In this document: piece by piece, positions 12,101-23,455 of the stretch | Layout: the number at the start of each line of letters is the position of its first letter | Numbering within the stretch: position 1 is the stretch's first letter | Assembly (NCBI GenBank): GCA_047495785.1 | Contig: JBLDXI010000021.1 | Span: 2,170,001 to 2,234,000 of the forward strand | Direction of reading: 5' to 3' | Source: Lepidodermella squamata | Taxonomy: Eukaryota > Gastrotricha | DNA length: 64,000 bases | Translations under genes and position numbers: made by a program | The notes under the pieces: generated by a model | What the model saw: the letters and a program-made list of their open reading frames with translations, nothing else | Told to the model about the DNA's origin: nothing | Database searches by the model: none

Positions 12101-15100
12101 TTTGGGGGAATACCTCTGATACACAAAGGCGACAGACTTGAATTTTCGGAAAAGAATCATTAAGGGTAGCTCGGGTATGCAACGTTCCATATTGGTATGT
12201 TCATTATTCTATTTCTTTGGCCCATAGCAAATAGAATAAAACACAACATTCATAGATTGTAATTAGATTATAATATATCGATTCGTTAATCTAGAATGAT
12301 TCTCGATTTCGTCCGCCGATTAACCGCGACTAATAGTCGAATTGAATCGAATCTATTGACAGCATTATCTATTTAGTATTATCTGTAAATTGCCGATAAC
12401 ACGCCCATAGCTTCTAAATGAGCAGGGGAGTAAGTGAAACAGATACATCAAAGCTCTTCTTCTTACCGAGCTTCTTACCGAGCTTCTTACCGAGGAAAGG
12501 CCAAGGCATTCGAAGATTGAAAGAAAATTCCAATATCTTTAGCTTTAACGAAAATCTCTTTTTTAATTGCAGGATTTTGGTGGTGATGCTGCCGCGCACG
12601 TCTCGCCCGCAAATGATCTGAAGGGTATCCAAGCGTACGCAGCCACGGGCGGCGACCAGTTGCATACTCTTGCGACAGCGGTTGTCGACTACCGTGGATA
12701 TCGCGTTGTTGCTCAGTCTATCGTGCCCGGCATCCTCGAAAAGGAACAGGAGCAACTCGTCGTTTACGGGTCTTACGATTTCGGCAAGACTGTCGTCGTC
12801 AACGATAAGTACCATGACCTTCTGAAGAATTCTTGCCAAGCTCTTCGAATCCGGCCGCACAAGGTCCTGGACCATAACGGTCAGCCGGTCACCCTGTACA
12901 GCTCTGTCGACACGAAAGGCATCGTGGGAAATGACCGCCGGGATTACATCCTCGATTTGTTGAACACTATGCCGCCAGATATCAATTTCCGCACCGACGT
13001 CATTGACAAGGTTGAATTTTCGCAGAAATGTCGCGACGCTGGATTCCCTCGCCCTCACCCGCACAAACTTGCTCAGTTCAGACAGGAGTTCCTCGAAGCT
13101 TTCGTCGAAGATCGTTACGTTCAGTTTGTTCAGCTGGCTGCTAGCAAATTATCTGCGAATAAAACTCAGAAAACTGGAGAAGACGGCAAGCCGGAGGAGG
13201 AGACGCTGTCAGCCGAGGAGAAGACTGCTCAGGCCAAGAAAGTTATCCAAGAAGCGTGTATTGCGGTTGGGTCGTTGAACGATAACGACTTCGACATTTC
13301 ATTCAACCCGGACATGTTTCATCCGGTGGCGAAGAGCGCCGACTCTGCCGAGGAGCATGATAAGCAAGCGAAATTGCTGTCGGCCGCCGCTGATTTTATG
13401 GTTGGCACCCACATCCCGGCCTTCGTCGACGAAATTCGTAAATTTTCAATCATTCCCGTCGACGGCGCTAGTCTCGCCGAACACATGCATCGTCATGGCA
13501 TCAATATTCGGTACCTCGGCGAAGTGCTGCGCCACCTAGAATCGAAACCAGAAGTTCGCTATGCCGCCGATATTGCGATTGCCGAAATTATCACTCGTAG
13601 CGCGAAACACGTTTTCCGTGCTTACATGCAAGCAGTCGACCCGACTAACCTAGCAGCTGCCGTTTCGCATTTCCTCAACTGCTACTTCTCGACCTCGGCA
13701 TCCGCTTCGCCAAGTGGTGTCGGAATCGAAGAGCTATCTGGCGCTAAGGGCGGTAAGCGCAAAGGAAAGGGAAATAAAGCCAGCACTAGTCTCGGTCACA
13801 ACTGGGAGGTTTACGACGGTAATTGGGCCGCAGAGCGTATTGCCTCGATTTGGGCTCGCATTGTCGAACGTACCCGCTCTTACTACGGCGTCGACGTGCC
13901 GTATTATTCGTTCCAAGAGGCCGCCGATGTATTCAACCTGCGAGCTGTGCCGATGCTGCGTGCGTTCTGCCGCGCGACCGGCGTCCAGCTTACGGTAAAA
14001 GACTTCTTCATCCACCGCCAGACGCAAGCTTTTCGCGAAGACGACATTCGCGGCTTGTTCCCGCTGGTTCGCCATACCCTATCAAAAGCGTCAGACCCGT
14101 ACAATCTAATGGCGAGAAGCCACGTTTTGATCGGCCGTCGCGCCTACAAGGAAGCGATTGACGTTCTAAACGAAGCTCTGACTCTCTTCTCGAACATCTA
14201 TGGCGCCATGCATGTCGATATTTGCCTGTGTTTGAAAATCATGGCTCGTCTCCACTACATCACCCTTGAATGCACCGAGGCTGTCACTTGCCAGCACCGT
14301 GTCGTTGTAATGACTGAACGTCTTTACGGCGTTGACCACCCCAATGTAATCGGAGAATACACCAACTTCGCGCTGTATTGTGCCGCTGTCGGTCTCCTGA
14401 ACGAAGCCGTGCGTTTGATGTACCGTGCGAGGTATCTTTCGGTACTGAGCCATTCGGAGCGCCATCCGAATATCGCTATCATCGACACTCAGCTCGGTGT
14501 GCTGTTGTTGGGCCTTCAGGACCACGAAATGTCGATCAAGTACCTTGATAACGCGCTTGAGTTGTTCCGCAGCTTTTTCGGAGAGCGCAGCGACCAGTTT
14601 GCACTTTGCCGGCATCTGATGGCGAGGGTGTACGCACAACGCGGCGATTTTAAGGCCGCGCTCAAGTTCGAAGGCGTGGCCTACGAGTTCTATAAGGAGA
14701 AATACGGAGTGAATGACGAACGAGTTCGCGAGTCGTTGCGCCAGCGCCAAGTCTACACCCAACAGGCAGTTGACTTCGAGCGCACCCTCCGAGATCTGAA
14801 ATCTGACGCTGAGGAACAGCAGCAGCAAGGGAACTCGAAAGGAGGCAAGAACAAGCAAGACAAAGTTTCGCCTCGGTCAACCTTTTTCCTGCGCCCTATG
14901 ACCGTCAGCCAAATTATCGAGATGCTGAACATCATCCATGGACTTCAACCAGTCATTTCGTAAGTTATTCGATTGGATTCAAATCTTGACCTCCTGTAAA
15001 TATTGCTTTTTTAAAGGGTCCCGAGCATGCACATGCAGGCTGAGGGTGCCAACTCTGGCGAAAATGGCGAAGGTCAGACTCAACAAACAGCTACTGTTCA

Positions 15101-15305
15101 TTTAACCGATTCGCAGCTGTATTACTTGCTTCAAGGCCACCCTGCTGTCATTATCGAACAGCCAAACAGCCAAACATTGCAACAAAAAGCTGCCATTGAA
15201 GCTGCTTTGGGTGCGATGAACGCCGCGGCTGCTGCTGCGTCTGGACCTGTTGACGAAAATAAAACCGTTCAACACAACGACCCGATCATTACTGAAGTCG
15301 ATTGA
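6171..15305 (+). CDS. CLUH: Clueless/CLUH mitochondria-organising protein
   Basis: Known CLU proteins are cytosolic RNA-binding factors that bind mRNAs of nuclear-encoded mitochondrial proteins and prevent mitochondrial clustering. Exons 6171-6470, 7769-8604, 8856-8979, 9191-9472, 12573-14959 and 15017-15305 join in frame to 1405 aa, close to the family length. In order: acidic Ser-rich N-terminus (1-85); ubiquitin-like CLU-N domain (about 86-165); central CLU domain (about 380-640, with [18 protein letters not shown] and [12 protein letters not shown]); CLU-central region with a Lys-rich linker ([10 protein letters not shown]); and TPR-like repeats (about 1030-1230). The end is a Gln/Ala-rich tail. 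The first ATG after the putative acceptor was used as start. Intron 4 is 3.1 kb, far longer than the others, and carries repeats. CLU is a single conserved gene in most animals, so this call is firm. Confidence 0.95.
6471..7768 (+). other. CLUH intron 1 (1.3 kb)
   Basis: The intron runs from GTTTGTTG to TTCCAG between codons DLQ and VSA, phase 0. It has several frames of 60-80 codons on the plus strand, but none resembles a known protein or has supporting splice signals. It may hold regulatory sequence for CLUH. Confidence 0.6.
9473..12572 (+). other. CLUH intron 4 (3.1 kb), repeat-bearing
   Basis: This intron is much larger than the others. Near its ends are loosely inverted sequences (around 9618-9670 and 12300-12363) rich in GATTAATCG-like dyads, sharing GTTGTCAATA/GCTGTCAATA and CGATTCAAT. 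This suggests an old DNA-transposon insertion of about 2.7 kb. No transposase is visible; the longest internal frame (10539-10823, 94 aa) matches nothing I know. A 12-bp triplicate lies just before the acceptor. Confidence 0.5.
12459..12494 (+). repeat. Three tandem copies of a 12-bp unit
   Basis: The unit CTTCTTACCGAG occurs three times head to tail with no mismatch, 78 bases upstream of the CLUH exon 5 acceptor. It is probably slippage-derived; its pyrimidine-rich content could add to the acceptor context. Confidence 0.9.
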
Positions 15306-17033
15306 GAGATAAACTCAACTATGCTAACAGAGTAATAACTTTTAATAATGATGCAAAGGTGGAGATGATTTCGGAGTGATGCATATTAAAATCCTTGCAT
15401 TCAATGCGACTACCTCGTTATTTTACGAGGAGAGCGAGAGCTTAAAAAAGCTTATCATAAATGCAGCTCGATTAGCTTTCTGATTTATAGCCCTCTAGTT
15501 ATACCTTCATCAAACCTCGTGACTACTCCCCGTGTCAGTGATTTTAGTTTAGCTTTGTTGACTATTATTTGTGCTGTAATCCTCAGTTTCTCTCAGGCTG
15601 TTTTTAGTTTCTTCTGCGAACTACTCTGCTACCCTCCGCTCGAATACTCCTTGATTTTGTATCAACAATTGAGCAATTTTGATCCGGTTTGCAAGGAGCG
15701 TTCGAGCAGTCGTGTCAAATGATGAAGTGAAATTGTCTTAGTCTGTAAATATTAATCAATTCGAGCGACGCATCTTTTACTAATTTTCTCACTGAAAAGC
15801 GCAGCTCACCTTTGCTGCGATTTACGACTGTATCAAAACATCTATCGATAGTTTTATAAACGAACTCTATTGTTGATTATTACTTCGATAAGGGTGCCTT
15901 TCTTAAGTTTAATCGATATACTTATTGTTTAAAGATCAACTTTACTATATTAGTGCGAATCAGTGCCAAAATACACGCAAAATATAAAGATATATATATA
16001 TATATACTTGAAAACAAAGAAAACATTTCTTTTAGCCACGCTTGTCTCACTTTTTGATTCAAGTCGCGTTACCGAATGATGATTACTTCTTCTTGTGGTT
16101 TTAGTTCGTGCTCAACCCGTCCTTCACCTGTGCACAGACTTGAGTGTCGCATATCCCGTGTATCCTGTTTGTAAATTTACCTCATTTGGGTGCTTATCAT
16201 TGTATTAATAGATTGATTTCCCTCATGATTCGAAGCACCGCCACTTTGTGTGTGTTTGAAGTTCGATGCCACCTGTTTTTTTAGCTTCCGTGTAAGACAA
16301 CACGATTGTTGTGAATCTTGGAGGAAAACTGTATTTACAAAAGCCGTCATCAGAGCTGCGAGATTCATCTAAGAGTTGTGAACACCCATCGATGAATAAT
16401 TATGATGATAATAAAGAGTGAAGACTTCTTATTTAAAGCTATCGCAGCATTACGTGATTTGTTTAAGATTGGTTTGAAGAGAACCTGGCTGTACTTCTCA
16501 AACGGAAATTATAATTTCACCTGTGTACGCCGTCTCTGGAGAGCAGTCTATACTTATTCGAAGAAATAAATGATGGCGAACTTGGAAACCTTGTGTGTTC
16601 ACTTAATGCGGTTGAAGGTCCCGTTAGTGGGAATGATATATAGCCAGTATTAAGAGCGACCTGAAAATGTCATAATAGTTTGGGCTTACCTGGTTCGCTG
16701 CGCAGACGCCGAAATGCTGAAATTCGACAACCTCTCAAATTTCCCCTCATTTTAACCTGTCAGAAGGCACCCCTCAGCTCAAGTGCCGTCAATTGGGGTG
16801 ACTTGGGCCAACCGAAAACATAAGCAGGTGTATTCTTTATAGTGTAGGACCAGAGAGAGAGAGAGAGAGACTCGAGGGTTCTCCAATGGGTTTATTCATT
16901 TATTATTTATTTTAGAGCCAATCATCCATTTGTAGAAGAAGTTGGAAAGCTCTGCTGTAAAAAGACAATGGATTAGTTAACTCGGATTTGATCAACTACA
17001 ATGGATAAGTTGAACTCGGCTTTCGAGCTGATA
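15306..17033. other. CLUH 3' flank, non-coding
   Basis: This stretch likely holds the CLUH 3' UTR and then spacer. It contains an (AT)n microsatellite at 15990-16006, a (GA)n run at 16852-16870, and a single diverged copy (near 16785-16810, GTCAATTGGGGTGACTTGGG) of the motif that forms the inverted repeat at 21777-22103. Frames of 60-70 codons are present but look random. Confidence 0.6.
16852..16870. repeat. (GA)n microsatellite
   Basis: About nine AG units in a row, in intergenic sequence between CLUH and the pogo-like element. Confidence 0.9.
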
Positions 17034-18271
17034 CAGTGCTCCCTCGATATAAGCAACCCCGATAAGAGCAATCCCTCGCTACTAGCAACTTTTTTTGGAT
17101 CCCGTTGATTTTATTTGTTAAAAAATTATTTTTCGTCAAATTAAAATTTTTTACATGCTAATTTTTAATTTACATGAAGAATTTGTTTACGTTAGCAACA
17201 GAATTGTAACGCTGCTCCTGGCGTTTTAGATTTTTCAGTTGGACGGCGGCGCGTCGTGATCTCTTGATCTCCATCTTTACAGATCGATGTTTTTTATCTC
17301 AGCACTGGCTTCAATTTTGAGATCGTGCGCGCGCGTTTGCTCTCTCGTATTTTTTCATTCACAAACACTACTACTAGCCATTGATGAGATTTTTTAAAGA
17401 ATGATAGTGATTACGCTACGGGTCAGGAAAAATGATTTAAAAAGCGATAAAAAGCAAACCGCTGATTATCTACTGTTTGGCCGAAGTGTTGAGAACAGAT
17501 AAAGGTGACATTCAAGCTTGTTGTATTCCATCAAAGCACATCACGAGGAACTGCCGTGAATCTGTTTTAATTCAATAGAATTCTGAAAAATTAAAGTTAG
17601 GATGTAGCTTCGACTCAAGATTCAAGCAAACTTCCAACAAGAGCCCTTCAGTTTTGGTCACGGATTTATGAGAAAAGATGCGTTTCAACCTTGGATAGGT
17701 TTTAGGCATCACAGTCTCCTAGCCGAGTTTTACCTAACATTGTTCGCTTATCCGCTAGTGTATTCATGGTTTGTCTTTGAACCAAATGGAATTGCTACAT
17801 TTAATTCCAATGAAGGCTTTCAAGCTTTGTTAACCTTCAAATTTCCAAATTCGGATCAATTAAATTAAAATATCGCATTCGAATTAAATGGCTCTCAAAT
17901 ATCGCTGGGTAAATTCGCGTAACCGAAGTGTCCTGATCATAAATGAAGAAATTATTCGATTAAATATTTCTCAGAAATTGTTAGAAAAATGTTAAAAAAA
18001 TTTCAGCCAGCTTAAAATACAATTGGAATTCAAATGATCAAACTTTGCATATATCAAATACTATCTACCACATCGAAAATCATTACATGAACACCAGATT
18101 ATCTTGGATATGGCTAACCAGTAAAATCAACGTCGCCCTAGCAACTGAGAAAAAAACCTGGCGACGCACTTATGATTCATCGCTAGCTCTTTAACAGCCC
18201 TCTATAAGAGCAACCCTCGATAAGAGCAATCGCGTGGATCCCGCCCCCTTGCTTATATCGAGGGAGCACTG
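17034..18271. mobile_element. Non-autonomous pogo/Tigger-like DNA transposon
   Basis: A 23-bp perfect terminal inverted repeat starting CAGTGCTCCCTCGATATAAG lies at 17034-17056 and, inverted, at 18249-18271. The element is flanked on both sides by TA (17032-17033 and 18272-18273), as expected for Tc1/mariner/pogo-type target-site duplication. Subterminal GATAAGAGCAA motifs recur near both ends. The CAGTG...CTCG.TATA pattern is typical of pogo/Tigger ends. The interior holds no transposase, only a 66-codon frame without resemblance, so it is a deleted or MITE-like copy dependent on an element elsewhere. Confidence 0.8.
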
Positions 18272-18711
18272 TAACGGGGTCGAGAGCTAAAACGTGTTCG
18301 GAATCGGCGACGAGACCGGTCTGTTATAGCCAGTCAGGTGTCGTAGAAATATCGAGCTAAGAACAGTTCCAGACATTCTCAATAAGAAAATGAATGTTTT
18401 CATGAGTCGAGTTTGTTAGGTGCCATGTGAAACCATTTTTTGGAAAGCGGTCTGCCTGCATTTTTTGCTGATTCGTTAAGCAATCAGAATCAGACTCCAG
18501 CTATCAGAAAATATTCGCTGCAGATAGATTTAGATCGGGAATATAGGTAATTTCAACACCAGCTTTTGCGAAATTGCAATCATAAAGCTTTTTATTACTT
18601 GGAATAATCAGAAAATTAATCATATTATCCATCACCGATTAGAAAAAATTACAACGATCATAAAGTCCACAATTTAAAACACGATCGATTGACTTCACGT
18701 CGATTCGCTGT

Positions 18712-20524
18712 CTATTTGGATTTATGGCAGCATTTTTGCTCGACGAGCTCGGCAGCTGCGGGCAATTTCGGCAAGACAAACGTGCCGAGTAGAGCATTCA
18801 AAGCAGCAGCGTTTGGCGGGTCAGTATGGAGCCAGTCACCGGCACCACCAGCGATATCAAGGTGGCAGAAAGCAAGTGGTTGCGCCGAATCGTTGCCATG
18901 AGCCTCAAGACCCGAAGCAATGACTATGAAAGCGCCAGGCGCCTGATGGCCGCGCGGCGTGCGTGCGGATGGACCGTTTCCGGCGGTTTGCAAAACATCG
19001 CCGTATTCGTTAGGGCAGCGCTGGGCGTTGTAGTCCTCTCGGCGGAGCGATGAAATTTCAAAGTTATCCACCAGAGCCTCTCCGCTGCGCTTCAGCTTTT
19101 GTCCAGTCTTCAGCTTTCGAGCTGGGCCGTTTTCCATGATTGCGGAATAGCCCTCGCCAAATGCCAAGAAAGCATGGCCAGTCAGCGTGGCAATGGTAAA
19201 CAACTGCGGTGGGTTCTTGTCCTTTCCAACGCGTTGAAGAGCGCGGTCTTTGAACTCACATAACACGTCTGACATGGCCATGCGACCCTCGGCATCGGTG
19301 TTGGTAATCAAAACACGGACACCAGATCGGGCCGTGATGATTTCATCCGCGACGTATGCCAGCGGGCCGATTTCATTGCGAACTAGAGCCATAGCGCCGA
19401 CAACATGAATTCCTGGAGGCTTAGTGTCGTGCAAGAACTTGAAAATGGCGGCGACCGTCGCAGCCCCGCATTTGTCACGATGCATGCCAGCCATGTGACC
19501 GTCAGTCTTCAGGTCGTGACCACCGGTATCGTAGACGACACCTTCAATTTTTATCAATAGATAAGAAAAACAAAAGAGGCTAAATAGGCTAACCTTTGCC
19601 AACTAGATAGATCGATTGCTCGATCTCCCCCTGAGCCGTGTATTCCAAGAATGCTATGCGTCCGTTGTGCTTCGGAACATCGGCAACACCTGAAATCAAA
19701 GAAGATAAAATAGTTCATCCCCTCTGCCAACCTATGATCTTACCTCGATTAACAGCAGCGAATAGAGGGTACTCCTTTTCGAACACTTTTTGGTCACATT
19801 TCACGGTGAGTGAAACTGGCGACGAGCCGGCTGGAAATAGCTTTTCCAAGTACTTGACAATATTTCCAGGCGTCATTCGCTCCGGGTCAGTGCCGCCAAT
19901 GTCGCGGAAGACCCATCTAGCAGCGTCGAGCTTCGAAGCCAAGTCCAAAAGATGCTGGCCATCAATTGGCAGTGATTTGAACTGAAAACCAACGTGTTCT
20001 GCCTTCTGTTTCTGTGCCGGTAGCAATTCGCGAGTCAAAAGTGGAACATAGAAGCCGTTCAGAGCACCTAAAGCAGCGACGAGCTGTGTGGTTTTTCCGA
20101 AATGACTCTCGTCAACGTTGATCGTCACATGAGGTCGTTTGCTGCCTGTCTTGAGTGCTTTTTGAATGCCCTTGAATACAAAAACACGCGTAAGTTTTAT
20201 CGCCCCTTTGTAACAATAAGAACCTTGTCAGCAGCCTCGAAAACCCTGCGGACGTCATCGTAGTCTCGGTTCAAAGGACCGGTGGGGGAGTAGATAAGGC
20301 GGTGGGGAGCCTTCTCAACACGGATCACAGCAACTCTCGCTCTCAGCGCCCTTGTTGATTTCCGCGTATTTGGCCAGAGCAGCTCCAAGGTCGGCATCAA
20401 CCGCCGCGACGGAAGCTATGTTTTCGCTGACGATGATTATGGAGTCATTGGACGGGTCATGACGATCGACGATTTTGAAATCGGGAGTCGTGTAGCCTCC
20501 GTCGACTTCAAAGGCTCGAGACAT
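18712..20524 (-). CDS. M17 leucyl aminopeptidase, NPEPL1-like (frameshifted)
   Basis: Probable cytosolic zinc aminopeptidase of family M17, close to vertebrate NPEPL1 and C. elegans W07G4.4. Exons 20524-20224, 20170-19744, 19689-19594 and 19541-18712 give about 550 aa once one extra base is ignored. The catalytic half is well preserved: YLVGKGVVYDTGG (metal-binding Lys and Asp), DLKTDGHMAGMHRDKCGAA and the NTDAEGR signature near residue 355. The family positions for both metals and the catalytic Lys and Arg are present. The N-terminal domain reads in one frame to AEINKGAESE, then continues one base later as VAVIRVEKAPHRLIYSPTGP. A 1-nt indel near 20331-20345 is therefore required. It is either an assembly error or a real null allele; the intact remainder favours the former. 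The start is MSRAFEVDGGY, which matches the family N-terminus. Confidence 0.85.
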
Positions 20525-23455
20525 GATTGGTCTACTTAGGAAAATATTATTCCTATTTCCATAATTGTTGAATTTAACACCCGATAATTGTAAAACTGTA
20601 CTCCGACGATGACAGGCGGTTTGCAAGCTGGCGGTTAGCAAGCGCGCTAAAGCGTTATATCGAGGCCGTAAAATTATTGGACTGGGAAGCATCCCAAAAA
20701 TCACTACAGCAACATTAGCAATTGTTAAATCAAAGCCATTACTGCAATCATTTTCAAATATAGCTGCAAGCGGTTAGAAGCAAACGAATATGCTGCAAGT
20801 AAGGATGAAATTTGTTCAAAGAAGGTATTAGGCGGTAAGATAAGACCAAATTGCATTAAAACTGCGCATGGCCACATTGGATGATACGCGATGATAAGAG
20901 CGCGTTCAGTTGGTGGCGATAAAAAACTGTCGACAACAAGCATGTGCATGCACACCGTGCTATCAACTGTTCTGACACACGCACGCACATTTAAGCACGA
21001 GGCAGTGCCCGGCTGTAAAATGTTTCCATTACTTTTCAAACATACAGTGTAATTCTGAAAGGTCATCCAAATCATGAGCAGAGTCTTCGCCCTTGAGGTT
21101 TTTCAATTAATAATAAGAGAAAATTCCTCCAGATCGACATCAAATCACAATCATAGAATAGAAGCATTGAAGAAGAAAAAACGCGGCAGTATAAGGATAA
21201 GTGTTTGACGGATATTTTCGAACTATTAAAAACTGCCAAGGGAAATTATTAAACATGCTAGTTCGGAGCACATTTTTACTATGGCCGTGTCGAACATGCG
21301 CCTGTCAATGATGCGGCTGGGCGCCTTTCTGAATCACACTGAAAAGCTTGGTTATTTCCGGGCAACAATAAACTTACAAAAATTAATAGGAGAACGATTT
21401 TTAATGTTGCGCAAAATTTGATATAAGATATAAGATATAAATAATTTGACCCAAGCCGAATCCAAAATGGTTGCATCTCGTGCAAAAATTGCTAATTCGA
21501 ACGCTCGCCAAAGCTTGGCGTATTATTTACATGCTCTGCCCGTGAGCCAAAACTAAAACTTGATCTATAACAGTATTTTTAGGGAATCAGTTGACACCAG
21601 CACTCGACATGAGATCGCCTGATCTCTGGCTTACTTTGAGCTTAAAGATGTTTACGGATCAACGGCTGCTAAAATAAAAAAATTACTAACGAGCCAAGTG
21701 GCATGGAGGAATAGTGAAACTTACATGCATAACGTCAACTGAGGTGGCTTTACACAGTGGGGTCTTTTTGACGAGTCAAACTGGGTTGACTTTGGCATAC
21801 CAAAAATAAAAGACGATATGGCAAATACCCCGTGAGTGGGGTACCGTTGGATAGCCAGCATGGACGTGTATATCAATCCATTTCTGGGCATATAATGACA
21901 GGTGACGCTATAGGAAAATTTCGAAAAATTACCATTTTCGTTGACACTTCGAGGCTTGCTTAAACAAAACCGCCTACTACAAATGGGGATCAAATAGCAT
22001 TTTAGGATTGCCCTTCCTCCAGGCTATCCAACGGTGTACTCCACTCACGGGGTCTTTACCTTATCATCTTTGATTTTTGGTATGCCGAAGTCACCCCAGT
22101 TGACGGTATGTCACAGTAACTCGAGTTCAGCGTAAAATAGCTTAGCCTTGACGCAAATGCGCAACAGATGGAATATTGAGGCTTAAGGCCGGTGAACCTG
22201 AGATGTTTTGGCTCGCACGAGGTAGAGGCGAAATGACATTCATTCATTCAAAGCAATGGTCAATGCCAGCGCTCGGTAGATGGATTCTTTGTGCAGATTC
22301 TCCCGTCTTCCGGATTCTTGGCCCTTGAAACTTCAGACATTCCAGCGAAATTTCAATTCCGCAAAAATCCCTAATCTCGGTATATTCAAGGTGGTAAAAC
22401 TTAGAAAGGTACACGTTAACTTCTGCTTAAAGAATTTCCCGCTAATATTTTAAAAATCACATGCGGCAAATTATCAAAAGTTGATGAAAATAATAAAAAA
22501 TTGAGGTATATTAATAATTATGTATTGATTATTATTAAACGTCAAACAATCAATTTAGCGTGTTTTTTTCGGTTCGGTTTCCGCGTCGGTGACTTGTCCC
22601 CGATCGAAGAGGACGTTCGGAAGATGGTTGTGAGTGGTGGCTAGCATCGGCGTCTGTGAGGGTTACCTGTTATCTGGAGCCTGGAGTTCTGGCTTTACCG
22701 CAAACAACTTTATCCCACCGTGCCAATTTATTCGAATCGGGTTCCTTGTGCATAGTGCACATTCACTTTATTCCGGTTTACTCACTCTAATGTCTACACC
22801 CCCTTCAGATCTGTCCCAAACTCCAAACTGTTCATATTTTACTAATATTCGGCTTTGTATTGACCACCCTCTTGTTTTAAATCCTGGATAGGTATATTTT
22901 CGTGGACCCTGGACTCAAGGGATATTTATCTAGTGGGCTGGGAGAGTCCTGGCGGTTCAATGCAATCTTGTGGATTTCCCTTACCTCGGCTTTGTATAAC
23001 AGATATCAAGCCAGGTTGTATAAACTTTTTGTAGGTTGTAGAGGGAACAACGTCACTTTTCACTGCGTTCATTGTTGATGATTGATGCTCTGTGCACTGA
23101 ACATATTGCTCAGATGTTGCAGGTGGCGATCAAATTTGCACATTTTATGTTTTATGATGCTTGAACGTAACTAGTTCATTTCATCTCTTTCCACAGTGCA
23201 ACCGTTGGTCCTTAGCCTTCGATACACCTGGCTAATCCCAAAGCCAGTATACCTTTTCTCTGTCTTTGATCTTTTGCACTGTATTTAAATGCATATTAAA
23301 TATCTGAGCTTGCGATTGCGGTTATACTGGATAGGTTACCCAACTACCTAGGTTTGCTTGTTACGTACAGGCTTGTTACGAAAAGTATATCCGCCTTTCG
23401 CTTCGTTGTGTCCATGATCATTCTAATATTCTTGTTTTATGTAGTTGTTGTTTTA
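20525..23455. other. Intergenic region, divergent promoters and repeats
   Basis: The region lies between the aminopeptidase start (minus) and CASC3 start (plus). It contains an inverted-repeat element (21777-22103), a short GATATAA tandem near 21421-21440, and scattered 60-115-codon frames without resemblance to known proteins. The CASC3 5' UTR and possible leader intron should be near 23300-23455; an acceptor-like TTTTATGTAG ends at about 23443. Confidence 0.55.
21777..22103. repeat. Inverted repeat with ~80-bp arms (MITE-like)
   Basis: The left arm (about 21777-21856) and the right arm (about 22022-22103) are imperfect reverse complements, roughly 80% by eye. They share GGCATACCAAAAAT and CCCCGTGAGTGG, and end inward at GTTGGATAGCC. 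The spacer is about 165 bp. The outer motif GTCAACTGGGGTGACTT recurs once at about 16785. The whole could fold into a long hairpin, as foldback MITEs do. Confidence 0.75.

Noticed and set aside
12414-13064. 216-codon minus-strand frame opposite CLUH exon 5
   Set aside because: It mirrors the conserved CLU coding exon and has no family match; a shadow frame.
22634-22891. 85-codon plus frame upstream of CASC3
   Set aside because: Could be 5' UTR or spacer; no domain, and its start context and composition look random.
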